Shown here: one piece after another, positions 10,901 through 19,767 of the stretch
How positions within the stretch are numbered: the first letter of the stretch is position 1
Layout: the number at the start of each line of letters is the position of its first letter
Source of the DNA: Euwallacea fornicatus
Taxonomy: Eukaryota; Arthropoda; Insecta; Coleoptera; Curculionidae
Assembly: GCF_040115645.1 (NCBI RefSeq)
Contig: NW_027096045.1
Location: 310,001-374,000 of the forward strand
Length of the DNA stretch: 64,000 bases
Reading direction: 5' to 3'
Notes under the pieces: model-generated
Database searches by the model: none
What the model was told of the DNA's origin: nothing
Seen by the model: only the letters and a program-made list of their open reading frames with translations
Made by a program: the position numbers and the translations under genes

Positions 10901-11666
10901 GGATAGTTTTTCGAAATTTGCCCAAGCCTATGTTTTGGATTCAATGATGGCAACTGAAGTAGCGGACAATTTAATAACTTTCTTCTCCCATTTTGGAGTG
11001 CCAATTCAAATAATCGCTGACAATGGGACAGAATTTAAGAATACAGTAATTGCCGAACTTTTAAGAAGCCATAAAGTAGAAACGCATTTCTGCACGCCAG
11101 ATCATCCCCAATCGAATGGAATTGTGGAGAGATTCCACTCAACAATAGCAGAACACGTAAGATTGCTGAACAACCAAGGTCAAGAAGAGACACCCATCAA
11201 ACAGAAGGTCAAGTACGCCGTGTTAGCATACAACAATTCAATTCATTCAACAACGGGATACAAACCAATGGAAATTGTGAACGGACACCTAGGAAGTGAG
11301 GATCCATTCAACATCACTATGAATGAAAATTTAATGACCAACTATGTAACTGAACACAAAGCAAGGACGAAATTGTTGTACGGAGAAATGAATAGGCGAA
11401 TGACCGAGGCTAAAGTACGCTTAATGGAAAAGAGAAATGTAAATCGGGACGACCCAACGATGTTTGAAGAAGGAGATGACGTGCGTGAAAGAATAAAGAA
11501 TCCTAGACAAAAATTAGGAGACAAATTTAAAGCATGTGCAAAAGCGGAAATTGTAAATAGAGAAAGGAAATTTGTCGAAAATCAGTCTGGAAGGAAAGTG
11601 AACATAGACAATCTAAAACGGCCCAGCCGTCACAAATGTATTAATCCAAGTAGAAATAAGGAGTAA
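7902..11666 (+). CDS. pol: Pol polyprotein of E2 (protease, RT, RNase H, integrase)
   Basis: The frame gives 1254 residues, counted from its first codon after the upstream stop; it has no start of its own and is made as a Gag-Pol fusion by -1 frameshifting. Protease: catalytic DSGA at residues 43-46 and the later GLLGLD at 113-118. Reverse transcriptase: STLDLASGF and the YLDD active site at 458-461 (9273-9284). RNase H: Asp607 in TCDAS and Asp673 in TDHKP. Integrase: zinc motif H918-x5-H924-x29-C954-x2-C957, then Asp987, Asp1040 and Glu1076, a D-x52-D-x35-E core. An acidic spacer between RNase H and integrase holds most of the variation between copies. All catalytic residues are present. Confidence 0.95.
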   Translation, partial: EFSRNWPRRKRNIKPKIITLNNTEGSELNYITFPEHNLKFLIDSGASKSFINPEAARKIAPNQIKKDPFIVSTALQQSAHEFSTTIPASEIFKLPRYTLLKFYLFKFHGTFDGLLGLDNLKLLEAQLDFRKNKMVTPYATIPFQTYWTNVQNNHIEMEPRIEKVVRIETNIRDGEVLIDYRKINGCEIPSCITKTKDGHALVVIRNRSCQSKIIDLTRPFDVEALDKGILEHETIDVNTMDTHRGRKLETSQIRTNHLNREEKKEILRLCTEFSDIFYQEGIPLTFTSQTKHAIKTTDEQPVYVKSYRYPFIHKEEVRSQIDKMLDQGIIRHSSSPWSAPIWVVPKKMDASGKRKWRVCVDYRKLNEKTIDDKYPLPNITDILDKLGKCQYFSTLDLASGFHQIEMREQDIPKTAFSTEGGHYEYTRMPFGLKNAPATFQRAMDGILSGLQNERCLVYLDDIIIYSTSLQEHLENLRAVFNRLRKSNFKVQLDKSEFLRKEVNYLGHIITPEGVRPNPEKVKVVKNYPIPGTPKQIKGFLGLVGYYRKFINNFAQLTKPLTKCLKKGAKIEHNEEFVKSFETCKEILMNEPILQYPDLSKPFNLTCDASNVALGAILSQGPIGQDLPVAYASRTLNESEQNYSTIEKECLCLVWATKYFRPYLYGNKFNIVTDHKPLQWLFNLKDPSSKLLRWRIKLEEYDYRIIYKKGKLNTNADALSRVEIHTKETNGFQELVRYMEDFNRDLEQAGTSGQTRNEPDNLSMIVEPDTEAKNTETMEEPTPMDENETVHTNEEQDPIVGVPIVESAVNYGANQVIVSRVLHTPAKLKKLELFGKKRRYLLQLPDDDFDHYLMKFVIENVAPGKLYSLYFESPDIYPKFCETIRKNFKWPSLKFKRCLTKLIDVEEKADIPEIIQAYHESKTNHRGIEETEQRIKAKYYWPNIRDTVQNYLEQCEICQRSKYERNPIKTKYNITPTAAKPFEIVHIDTYTLEKTKFLTIVDSFSKFAQAYVLDSMMATEVADNLITFFSHFGVPIQIIADNGTEFKNTVIAELLRSHKVETHFCTPDHPQSNGIVERFHSTIAEHVRLLNNQGQEETPIKQKVKYAVLAYNNSIHSTTGYKPMEIVNGHLGSEDPFNITMNENLMTNYVTEHKARTKLLYGEMNRRMTEAKVRLMEKRNVNRDDPTMFEEGDDVRERIKNPRQKLGDKFKACAKAEIVNRERKFVENQSGRKVNIDNLKRPSRHKCINPSRNKE

Positions 11667-11722
11667 ATTAGACTCAAACCAAACCATGTACATATAAGTA
11701 AACGAAGGAAAAACATTTACAG

Positions 11723-13421
11723 CATCCTAGTCACGGGACAAGCTAGGGATGTCACACTGTTGGAACTCAAGGGAAATCCGGGAATGTTACCGCTAGAACT
11801 GGGAAAGGCAGTATTGATTGATGGAAGCCACAGTTTCATTCATTACAACGATTTAAGACCAGTAGCAGAACAACTAGAAGAGCTGAGAAGAAAAATAAAT
11901 AATTTGACCAGCAATTGGGAAACGACAACACATCCAAGCCCTTATAAGAATGAGCTCCGCAATTTTTACGAGATCATGAAGGCAATACAGGAACAAGTTG
12001 AAAACCGCTTTTACCGAATATTTCCTAAAACAAATCGACCAAAGCGAGGAATCGTGGATGGATTAGGAGCAGTGTTCAAAGCGATAACGGGAAATTTGGA
12101 CGCAGAAGATGGTCAAAAATACGACAAATTAATTAGAGAATTACGTGCGAAACAAAGGCTCACTCAAACTCAAGTTGTAACTCAAGGAAGAATGACAGTG
12201 TTGGCTTTAGAAAGGTTTAACAAAACGCTAAAACAGCTTTACGACAATGATAGAATACTGGAGGAAAAATTGAAAGAAATTGTACCTTATATCAAGGATG
12301 TGATCGACGATAGAAATTGTTCCTTTTTGAAGGAAATTGTCAACGAAATAATTGATATGTACGAGATAATCAACACCATCCTACAAGATGTCGAAAACTC
12401 GTTGGTATTTGCAAGATTAAATACCATGCACCCAAGCATAATGGACCAAAGGGATCTACTCACTGCACTCACGGAGTTAAGCAACGACATAGGAAGGACC
12501 AATCTACCACTACCTATAACTTTGGAAAATATAGTTAAATACGAAGAAATAACAAAACTGGAGTGTTTCCTATCGGACTATCGAATCACGTACATTTTAC
12601 ACATTCCTACTGTTCAGAATCTGCAATTTTCTTATTACCATTTGTATTCTATTCCCGTTTACATTCAGGGTCAGTTTAGGGCAATCATACCTAAAGGGAA
12701 GTACCTTGTAAAGAGCCAGTTGTACCACGCGTACTTTCACCGCGAGTGTCGTAAATTAAAGCCAGAACTATACTTGTGCTATGAAACAGACTTAACGGGA
12801 AATCAGCCAGAAACCCCTTGTGAAATACAGTTAATAAACTTAGTGAAAAATCCTTCGAACTGTACTCAAACGTTAATAAAAATAGACAGAATAATTTTAA
12901 ATAGGTTAGATGTGTCAGATAAATGGATTGTAATAAGTCCTACAGAAGAAATAGCCCAGCTAACGTGCCAAAATAGACAAACAGAAGCCAAAACCTTGCA
13001 CGGGACATATCTATACGAAATTCCAAAGGGATGTAAGTTAAGCATCGGGAACCAGCAGGCAACGAATACCATGAGGATCATGGAAAACACTCTGAAGCCC
13101 ATTTTGCTACCTAAAATTATCACGGACGTTCCACCCCGACAGAACTTAAACTTGAGCATTCACCTACCCGAGCTCGAGTTAGATGACCTGCATAAGCTAA
13201 AACATGAAGTTTATGAGGAGCAGGAAAGCGGCAGCTGGACGGACAACGACCTCTACACACCCCCTAGTGTGTGGACATTACTAATGTATATTATAATTAT
13301 AGGAGCAATGGCAGCTTTAACATGGAAAAAGTTGTTGCAACCCCGACTGAGGAATCGGAGTCAGAAGAACAACCAGTCAAATGAAGAGCCAATAGAAGTT
13401 CCACTCCCTCGGCTAGCCTAG
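11723..13421 (+). CDS. env: Env fusion glycoprotein of E2 (second exon)
   Basis: Envelope protein of the baculovirus F / errantivirus Env type, which mediates membrane fusion. The inferred exon starts after ttacag (acceptor AG at 11721-11722); a conventional start is lacking and the first exon is the leader ATG frame. Counting from Leu-Glu-Leu-Lys at 11760, a dibasic furin-type site (RPKR) sits at residues 93-96 and is followed by a glycine-rich fusion peptide, GIVDGLGAVF. A long helical region follows (about 110-200), then a Cys-containing ectodomain, a membrane anchor at about 504-522 and a 31-residue basic, polar tail. Several NxT/NxS sites are visible. The frame equals that of pol and is open from the pol stop onward. 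Confidence 0.9.
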
Positions 13422-13433
13422 GAGTTCCATCTC

Positions 13434-13443
13434 AGAGGGGAGG
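13434..13443 (+). promoter_or_regulatory. Polypurine tract of E2
   Basis: The all-purine run agaggggagg lies directly against the first base of the 3' LTR and is the primer site for plus-strand DNA. It begins 12 nt after the env stop. The same tract borders the 3' LTR in every copy. Confidence 0.9.
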
Positions 13444-13756
13444 AGTTATATGGGGATGCTACCATAAGCCACCATACTAAAGAGACGCGGCCCAGACTTG
13501 CTGAGCTTGCAGAATCAAACAATAAAACCACATTGCGCTGGACCTTCGGGACTCACTCTGACAATCGATCGACAGTAATATTCAACTCACGTTGATTTCA
13601 TTGTAACTTACCAAAGCTCGTTCTACTGTATTGTTACCGTTATACTTAATAATTCTTGTTAGTGTTGTGTTAACTACAAGTTTATATTAAATCATAAAAT
13701 ATAGTAATTGTTTAATTTTTTTTAAAAAGTCTTCCGAGGAATACGGAAAGATAAGT
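13444..13756 (+). repeat. 3' LTR of E2 (313 bp)
   Basis: Same boundaries and T8 run as the 5' LTR at 6142-6454; I read no difference between the two. It is followed by the target duplication AACA. Confidence 0.95.
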
Positions 13757-14186
13757 AACAGAAGCGGCACTTTTTGGCCAAATCGTACAATTTGGTGATA
13801 TCTCGCAAACGCTACAGCCAATTTTGTTCAAATCGTCTCCTTTTGGCAAAATAAGCATAATAAGGCCTTAAACGGCAAATCGTCAATTTGGCTCTAATAG
13901 AAGCGGCACTTTTTGGCCAAATCTTATGATTTGGCGTTATCTCGCCAACGCTACAACCAATTTTGTTCAAATCGTCTCCTTTTGGCAAAATAAGCATAAT
14001 AAGGCCTTAAACGGCAAATCGTCAATTTGGCTCTAATAGAAGCGGCACTTTTTGGCCAAATCGTACAATTTGGCGATATCTCGCAAACGGTACAACCAAT
14101 TTTGTTCAAATCGTCTCCTTTTGGCAAAATAAGCATAATAAGGCCTTAAACGGCAAATCGTCAATTTGGCTCTAATAGAAGCGGCA
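13757..14186. repeat. 139-bp satellite array, about 3.1 monomers
   Basis: Satellite between E2 and E3. It starts in the monomer cut by E2 (AACAgaagcgg) and ends in the one cut by E3 (GGCA). It contains both the cgtacaattt and the cttatgattt monomer kinds. Confidence 0.95.
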
Positions 14187-14499
14187 AGTTATATGGGGAT
14201 GCTACCATAAGCCACCATACTAAAGAGACGCGGCCCAGACTTGCTGAGCTTGCAGAATCAAACAATAAAACCACATTGCGCTGGACCTTCGGGACTCACT
14301 CTGACAATCGATCGACAGTAATATTCAACTCACGTTGATTTCATTGTAACTTACCAAAGCTCGTTCTACTGTATTGTTACCGTTATACTTAATAATTCTT
14401 GTTAGTGTTGTGTTAACTACAAGTTTATATTAAATCATAAAATATAGTAATTGTTTAATTTTTTTTAAAAAGTCTTCCGAGGAATACGGAAAGATAAGT
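14187..14499 (+). repeat. 5' LTR of E3 (313 bp)
   Basis: T8 form; reads as identical to the 3' LTR of the same copy. AATAAA lies at offset 78-83. Confidence 0.95.
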
Positions 14500-14675
14500 G
14501 GCGCAGTCGTACGGATCAATCACGGAATCAATATTCAATCGCTGAGTAGTGAACTAACCGTGAGAGACCTTCGTGTAACGTGTACGGTAAAACTGTAGTA
14601 AAATCAATGTTTGTGTCGAGCATCGTGCTATTTTGGTAAGTACAACTGGTTAATAATTTTTGTACAAGATTTTTT
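14499..14675 (+). promoter_or_regulatory. Primer binding site and leader of E3
   Basis: tRNA-Ser site at 14499-14509. The leader ATG is at 14607 and the inferred env first exon ends at 14635, at the GTAAGT donor. Sequence as in E2. Confidence 0.83.
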
Positions 14676-15986
14676 ATGTCAGAGATTAACGAGGTACTTG
14701 AACAGTTTGAATCCCTGAGTATTGATACCCCTTTGACAGGCCCTAATTGTAATCGCTCAGTCCCAATTAGAAATCGTAAACTTGTAAGAAACAGTAACGT
14801 AAAAATGGTTGAGTTTAAAACTGAGTATTTGAGGTGTGTCCCAGATTTCGATGGGAGCCCTAATGATCTTGGCCGTTACCTCGGCGTATGTCAATCCTTG
14901 ATCGATTCCTTTTACGTTGCCCAACAACCCAACCACTTCCAAAATACCTTCTTGCTAAATTGTATTATTGGAAAGTTATCTGGGAATGCTAAATTGGTAT
15001 TGGGAACACAAAACGTCAACAACTGGGAGGAACTAAAGGAAATTTTGACAAGGCATTTTGCGGATCAGAGGGATGAGGCATGTTTAAACATGGACTTAGT
15101 TATGCTTAAACAACGACAAAACGAAACCCCTAACGAATTTTACGATAGGGTTCTGCATATACTAAACTTGTTATGTTCTTATATTAATGCCCACGAAACT
15201 ACGGAGATAGGGAAAGCTGTAAAAAAGGATCTATACAATAACTTGGCGCTGAAAACATTCCTATCAGGACTAAGAGAGCCCCTAGGAACAGCAATACGCT
15301 GTATGCGACCAAAAGATTTGCCAGAAGCATTGCAATTTGTAACACAGGAAGACAACACACACTATTTGCAAAATAATAGTAGTGGCAGCAGTAATAATGG
15401 CAGTAATAGAGTGCATAATGCAACAAACTACACACCTAGACCTAGGTTCAACCCTAGACCGTCATATAGGAATAATCACACTGGTCAATTTAGACCAGGA
15501 ACCCATGTAAATACAGCAGTAAATCATACACCTAGACCAACGTATCAGCCATCGCAAGTAAGACAGAATTTCCAACCACCAAGGGTGACTACTAACGTCT
15601 TCAAATCGAATCCAAATCAACCCTTGCCAAAACCCACACCGATGAGTGTTTCGACGAGGAGAACCGGATTTACGAACAGACAGAATTCGGGAGGTTATTA
15701 CCCCAATAGGACGTATTTTAATAATCCAAATAGACCACCCTATAACCCCGCACAAAATATCATCGCAGAAGAACTTTATAGCACCAGCGTAAACAGGAGT
15801 ATCGATGACCAAGCTGTCTACGACGAAAAATACCATGGCGACCCAAAGGCGAGACGATATGGAAACGAATCCACTGAACAACAGGACGGATCAAGTTACC
15901 ACGTGGGAAGTCGGTGCGACGCTGCATCTGCAGATTATTCTTATAAGAATTTTCTCGAAACTGGCCCAGACGAAAACGAAACATAA
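14676..15986 (+). CDS. gag: Gag of E3 (B-type)
   Basis: Intact, 436 residues, same architecture as E2. It differs in the Arg/Asn/Pro-rich tail: NYTPRPRF, SYRNNHT, PGTHVN and SQVRQ. These B-type marks are shared with E7 over the whole tail. The capsid core shows no difference, so amino acid variation is confined to the low-complexity tail. The end overlaps the pol frame from 15947. Confidence 0.92.
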   Translation: MSEINEVLEQFESLSIDTPLTGPNCNRSVPIRNRKLVRNSNVKMVEFKTEYLRCVPDFDGSPNDLGRYLGVCQSLIDSFYVAQQPNHFQNTFLLNCIIGKLSGNAKLVLGTQNVNNWEELKEILTRHFADQRDEACLNMDLVMLKQRQNETPNEFYDRVLHILNLLCSYINAHETTEIGKAVKKDLYNNLALKTFLSGLREPLGTAIRCMRPKDLPEALQFVTQEDNTHYLQNNSSGSSNNGSNRVHNATNYTPRPRFNPRPSYRNNHTGQFRPGTHVNTAVNHTPRPTYQPSQVRQNFQPPRVTTNVFKSNPNQPLPKPTPMSVSTRRTGFTNRQNSGGYYPNRTYFNNPNRPPYNPAQNIIAEELYSTSVNRSIDDQAVYDEKYHGDPKARRYGNESTEQQDGSSYHVGSRCDAASADYSYKNFLETGPDENET

Positions 15987-18900
15987 AACCAAAGATAATA
16001 ACACTGAATAACACCGAGGGCAGTGAACTAAATTATATTACTTTTCCTGAACACAATCTTAAATTTTTAATTGATAGTGGTGCAAGTAAATCATTTATAA
16101 ACCCGGAAGCTGCTAGGAAGATAGCTCCGAACCAAATTAAAAAAGACCCTTTTATAGTTTCAACCGCATTACAACAATCAGCCCATGAATTTAGTACAAC
16201 GATACCAGCTTCGGAAATTTTTAAATTACCCCGATACACTTTGCTGAAATTTTATTTGTTTAAATTTCATGGAACCTTTGATGGATTGTTGGGATTAGAT
16301 AATTTGAAACTGTTAGAAGCCCAATTAGATTTTCGGAAAAATAAAATGGTTACCCCTTATGCCACTATACCATTCCAAACGTATTGGACAAATGTACAGA
16401 ATAACCATATAGAAATGGAACCAAGGATAGAAAAAGTAGTTAGAATTGAAACAAATATCCGAGATGGAGAGGTATTGATTGATTATCGGAAGATAAATGG
16501 ATGTGAAATCCCAAGTTGTATAACAAAGACGAAAGATGGTCACGCTTTAGTCGTGATAAGAAATAGATCATGCCAATCAAAGATAATAGATTTAACCCGA
16601 CCATTCGATGTCGAGGCGTTAGACAAAGGAATATTAGAGCATGAAACAATTGATGTAAACACAATGGATACCCATCGAGGGAGGAAATTGGAAACATCGC
16701 AGATTAGGACTAATCATCTTAATCGAGAAGAGAAGAAAGAAATTCTACGATTATGTACCGAATTTTCGGACATATTCTATCAAGAAGGCATACCTTTGAC
16801 GTTTACTAGTCAAACAAAGCATGCTATCAAGACAACTGATGAACAGCCAGTGTACGTAAAGTCGTACAGGTACCCCTTCATACATAAAGAAGAAGTTAGG
16901 AGCCAAATAGACAAAATGTTGGACCAGGGAATCATTAGACATAGCAGTTCACCTTGGTCAGCCCCAATCTGGGTAGTTCCTAAGAAGATGGATGCGTCTG
17001 GAAAACGCAAATGGAGAGTCTGCGTGGATTACCGCAAACTCAATGAGAAAACTATCGACGACAAATACCCTTTACCCAATATAACTGATATACTGGATAA
17101 ACTGGGGAAGTGTCAGTATTTTTCGACCCTTGATTTGGCGAGTGGTTTCCACCAAATTGAGATGAGGGAACAAGATATACCAAAGACGGCGTTTAGTACC
17201 GAAGGAGGGCATTATGAATATACCCGAATGCCCTTCGGATTAAAAAACGCACCTGCGACCTTCCAAAGAGCAATGGATGGAATTTTGAGCGGATTGCAGA
17301 ATGAAAGGTGTCTAGTGTATCTTGACGACATAATCATTTACTCAACATCCTTACAAGAGCACTTGGAAAATTTAAGAGCAGTCTTTAATCGACTTAGAAA
17401 ATCCAATTTCAAGGTCCAACTCGACAAGAGTGAATTTTTGAGGAAGGAAGTAAATTATTTGGGACATATTATAACCCCAGAAGGAGTTCGACCTAACCCG
17501 GAAAAAGTGAAAGTAGTAAAAAATTACCCGATTCCAGGAACCCCAAAGCAAATTAAAGGATTCCTTGGCTTGGTGGGATACTACAGGAAATTCATTAATA
17601 ACTTTGCGCAGTTGACCAAACCTCTAACTAAATGTCTCAAGAAAGGAGCGAAAATTGAACATAATGAAGAATTTGTTAAATCTTTTGAGACCTGTAAAGA
17701 AATATTAATGAATGAACCTATCTTACAATATCCCGACCTCTCAAAGCCTTTTAACCTCACCTGTGACGCCAGTAATGTCGCATTAGGAGCAATTTTGTCA
17801 CAAGGCCCTATTGGACAAGACTTGCCAGTGGCGTACGCCTCACGCACATTAAACGAATCCGAACAAAATTATTCTACGATAGAAAAGGAGTGTTTGTGTT
17901 TAGTTTGGGCAACGAAGTATTTCAGGCCCTACCTGTATGGTAACAAATTTAATATAGTCACTGATCATAAGCCGTTACAATGGCTATTTAACTTGAAAGA
18001 CCCTTCGTCCAAATTACTAAGGTGGCGAATTAAGCTGGAAGAATACGACTATAGAATCATTTATAAAAAGGGAAAACTAAATACGAATGCCGATGCGTTG
18101 AGTCGCGTGGAAATTCACACGAAAGAAACGAACGGATTTCAAGAGTTAGTGCGATATATGGAGGACTTCAACAGAGATTTGGAACAAGCGGGTACAAGTG
18201 GACAAACAAGAAATGAACCAGATAACCTATCAATGATAGTTGAACCAGACACAGAGGCAAAAAATACAGAAAGGATGGAAGAACCAACCCCAATGGATGA
18301 GAATGAAACTGTACATACAAACGAGGATCAAGATCCTATCGTAGGAGTTCCAATTGTAGAATCAGCTGTTAACTATGGAGCCAATCAGGTGATTGTGTCA
18401 CGAGTATTGCATACACCTGCAAAATTAAAGAAATTAGAACTATTTGGGAAAAAACGAAGATACTTACTACAATTGCCAGATGATGACTTCGATCACTATT
18501 TAATGAAGTTTGTCATAGAGAATGTGGCCCCAGGAAAACTGTATTCCCTTTACTTCGAAAGTCCAGATATTTACCCTAAATTTTGTGAAACTATACGTAA
18601 AAATTTTAAATGGCCATCGCTCAAATTCAAGCGATGCCTAACAAAATTAATAGATGTCGAAGAAAAAGCAGATATACCTGAAATCATACAGGCTTATCAT
18701 GAGAGCAAAACAAACCATAGGGGCATAGAAGAGACAGAGCAGAGAATAAAAGCCAAATATTACTGGCCAAACATAAGAGATACAGTACAAAATTACTTGG
18801 AACAATGTGAAATTTGCCAGCGTAGTAAATATGAAAGGAACCCCATCAAGACGAAGTACAACATCACGCCTACAGCTGCAAAGCCTTTCGAAATTGTCCA

Positions 18901-19711
18901 CATAGACACATATACATTAGAAAAGACAAAGTTTCTAACTATTGTGGATAGTTTTTCGAAATTTGCCCAAGCCTATGTTTTGGATTCAATGATGGCAACT
19001 GAAGTAGCGGACAATTTAATAACTTTCTTCTCCCATTTTGGAGTGCCAATTCAAATAATCGCTGACAATGGGACAGAATTTAAGAATACAGTAATTGCCG
19101 AACTTTTAAGAAGCCATAAAGTAGAAACGCATTTCTGCACGCCAGATCATCCCCAATCGAATGGAATTGTGGAGAGATTCCACTCAACAATAGCAGAACA
19201 CGTAAGATTGCTGAACAACCAAGGTCAAGAAGAGACACCCATCAAACAGAAGGTCAAGTACGCCGTGTTAGCATACAACAATTCAATTCATTCAACAACG
19301 GGATACAAACCAATGGAAATTGTGAACGGACACCTAGGAAGTGAGGATCCATTCAACATCACTATGAATGAAAATTTAATGACCAACTATGTAACTGAAC
19401 ACAAAGCAAGGACGAAATTGTTGTACGGAGAAATGAATAGGCGAATGACCGAGGCTAAAGTACGCTTAATGGAAAAGAGAAATGTAAATCGGGACGACCC
19501 AACGATGTTTGAAGAAGGAGATGACGTGCGTGAAAGAATAAAGAATCCTAGACAAAAATTAGGAGACAAATTTAAAGCATGTGCAAAAGCGGAAATTGTA
19601 AATAGAGAAAGGAAATTTGTCGAAAATCAGTCTGGAAGGAAAGTGAACATAGACAATCTAAAACGGCCCAGCCGTCACAAATGTATTAATCCAAGTAGAA
19701 ATAAGGAGTAA
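15947..19711 (+). CDS. pol: Pol polyprotein of E3 (B-type spacer)
   Basis: Intact, with all catalytic motifs as in E2. The spacer after RNase H has the B-type marks ERMEE and NEDQD. Several silent changes follow in the integrase part (for example tacttgg and catcaag near 18795-18850), shared with E5, E7 and E8. Expression needs the -1 shift in 15947-15986. Confidence 0.94.
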   Translation, partial: EFSRNWPRRKRNIKPKIITLNNTEGSELNYITFPEHNLKFLIDSGASKSFINPEAARKIAPNQIKKDPFIVSTALQQSAHEFSTTIPASEIFKLPRYTLLKFYLFKFHGTFDGLLGLDNLKLLEAQLDFRKNKMVTPYATIPFQTYWTNVQNNHIEMEPRIEKVVRIETNIRDGEVLIDYRKINGCEIPSCITKTKDGHALVVIRNRSCQSKIIDLTRPFDVEALDKGILEHETIDVNTMDTHRGRKLETSQIRTNHLNREEKKEILRLCTEFSDIFYQEGIPLTFTSQTKHAIKTTDEQPVYVKSYRYPFIHKEEVRSQIDKMLDQGIIRHSSSPWSAPIWVVPKKMDASGKRKWRVCVDYRKLNEKTIDDKYPLPNITDILDKLGKCQYFSTLDLASGFHQIEMREQDIPKTAFSTEGGHYEYTRMPFGLKNAPATFQRAMDGILSGLQNERCLVYLDDIIIYSTSLQEHLENLRAVFNRLRKSNFKVQLDKSEFLRKEVNYLGHIITPEGVRPNPEKVKVVKNYPIPGTPKQIKGFLGLVGYYRKFINNFAQLTKPLTKCLKKGAKIEHNEEFVKSFETCKEILMNEPILQYPDLSKPFNLTCDASNVALGAILSQGPIGQDLPVAYASRTLNESEQNYSTIEKECLCLVWATKYFRPYLYGNKFNIVTDHKPLQWLFNLKDPSSKLLRWRIKLEEYDYRIIYKKGKLNTNADALSRVEIHTKETNGFQELVRYMEDFNRDLEQAGTSGQTRNEPDNLSMIVEPDTEAKNTERMEEPTPMDENETVHTNEDQDPIVGVPIVESAVNYGANQVIVSRVLHTPAKLKKLELFGKKRRYLLQLPDDDFDHYLMKFVIENVAPGKLYSLYFESPDIYPKFCETIRKNFKWPSLKFKRCLTKLIDVEEKADIPEIIQAYHESKTNHRGIEETEQRIKAKYYWPNIRDTVQNYLEQCEICQRSKYERNPIKTKYNITPTAAKPFEIVHIDTYTLEKTKFLTIVDSFSKFAQAYVLDSMMATEVADNLITFFSHFGVPIQIIADNGTEFKNTVIAELLRSHKVETHFCTPDHPQSNGIVERFHSTIAEHVRLLNNQGQEETPIKQKVKYAVLAYNNSIHSTTGYKPMEIVNGHLGSEDPFNITMNENLMTNYVTEHKARTKLLYGEMNRRMTEAKVRLMEKRNVNRDDPTMFEEGDDVRERIKNPRQKLGDKFKACAKAEIVNRERKFVENQSGRKVNIDNLKRPSRHKCINPSRNKE

Positions 19712-19767
19712 ATTAGACTCAAACCAAACCATGTACATATAAGTAAACGAAGGAAAAACATTTACAG

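Larger units (their letters stand above)
6142..13756 (+). mobile_element. Errantivirus copy E2, complete (reference copy)
   Basis: A complete 7615-bp endogenous retrovirus with 313-bp LTRs, flanked by the direct duplication AACA (6138-6141 and 13757-13760). Removing one duplication and the element restores an ordinary satellite monomer reading ggctctAACAgaagcgg. Gag, Pol and Env are all open. A tRNA-Ser primer site, a -1 gag-pol overlap and an env of the F-protein type put it in the 17.6/297/Tom-like part of the insect errantiviruses, judged from family features rather than by alignment. Identical LTRs point to a recent insertion. Confidence 0.97.

Noticed and set aside
8196..11666. Pol starting at the TTG at 8196
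   Set aside because: The frame continues upstream through the protease DSGA motif and opens at 7902 within the gag overlap; a TTG start would cut off the protease active site.
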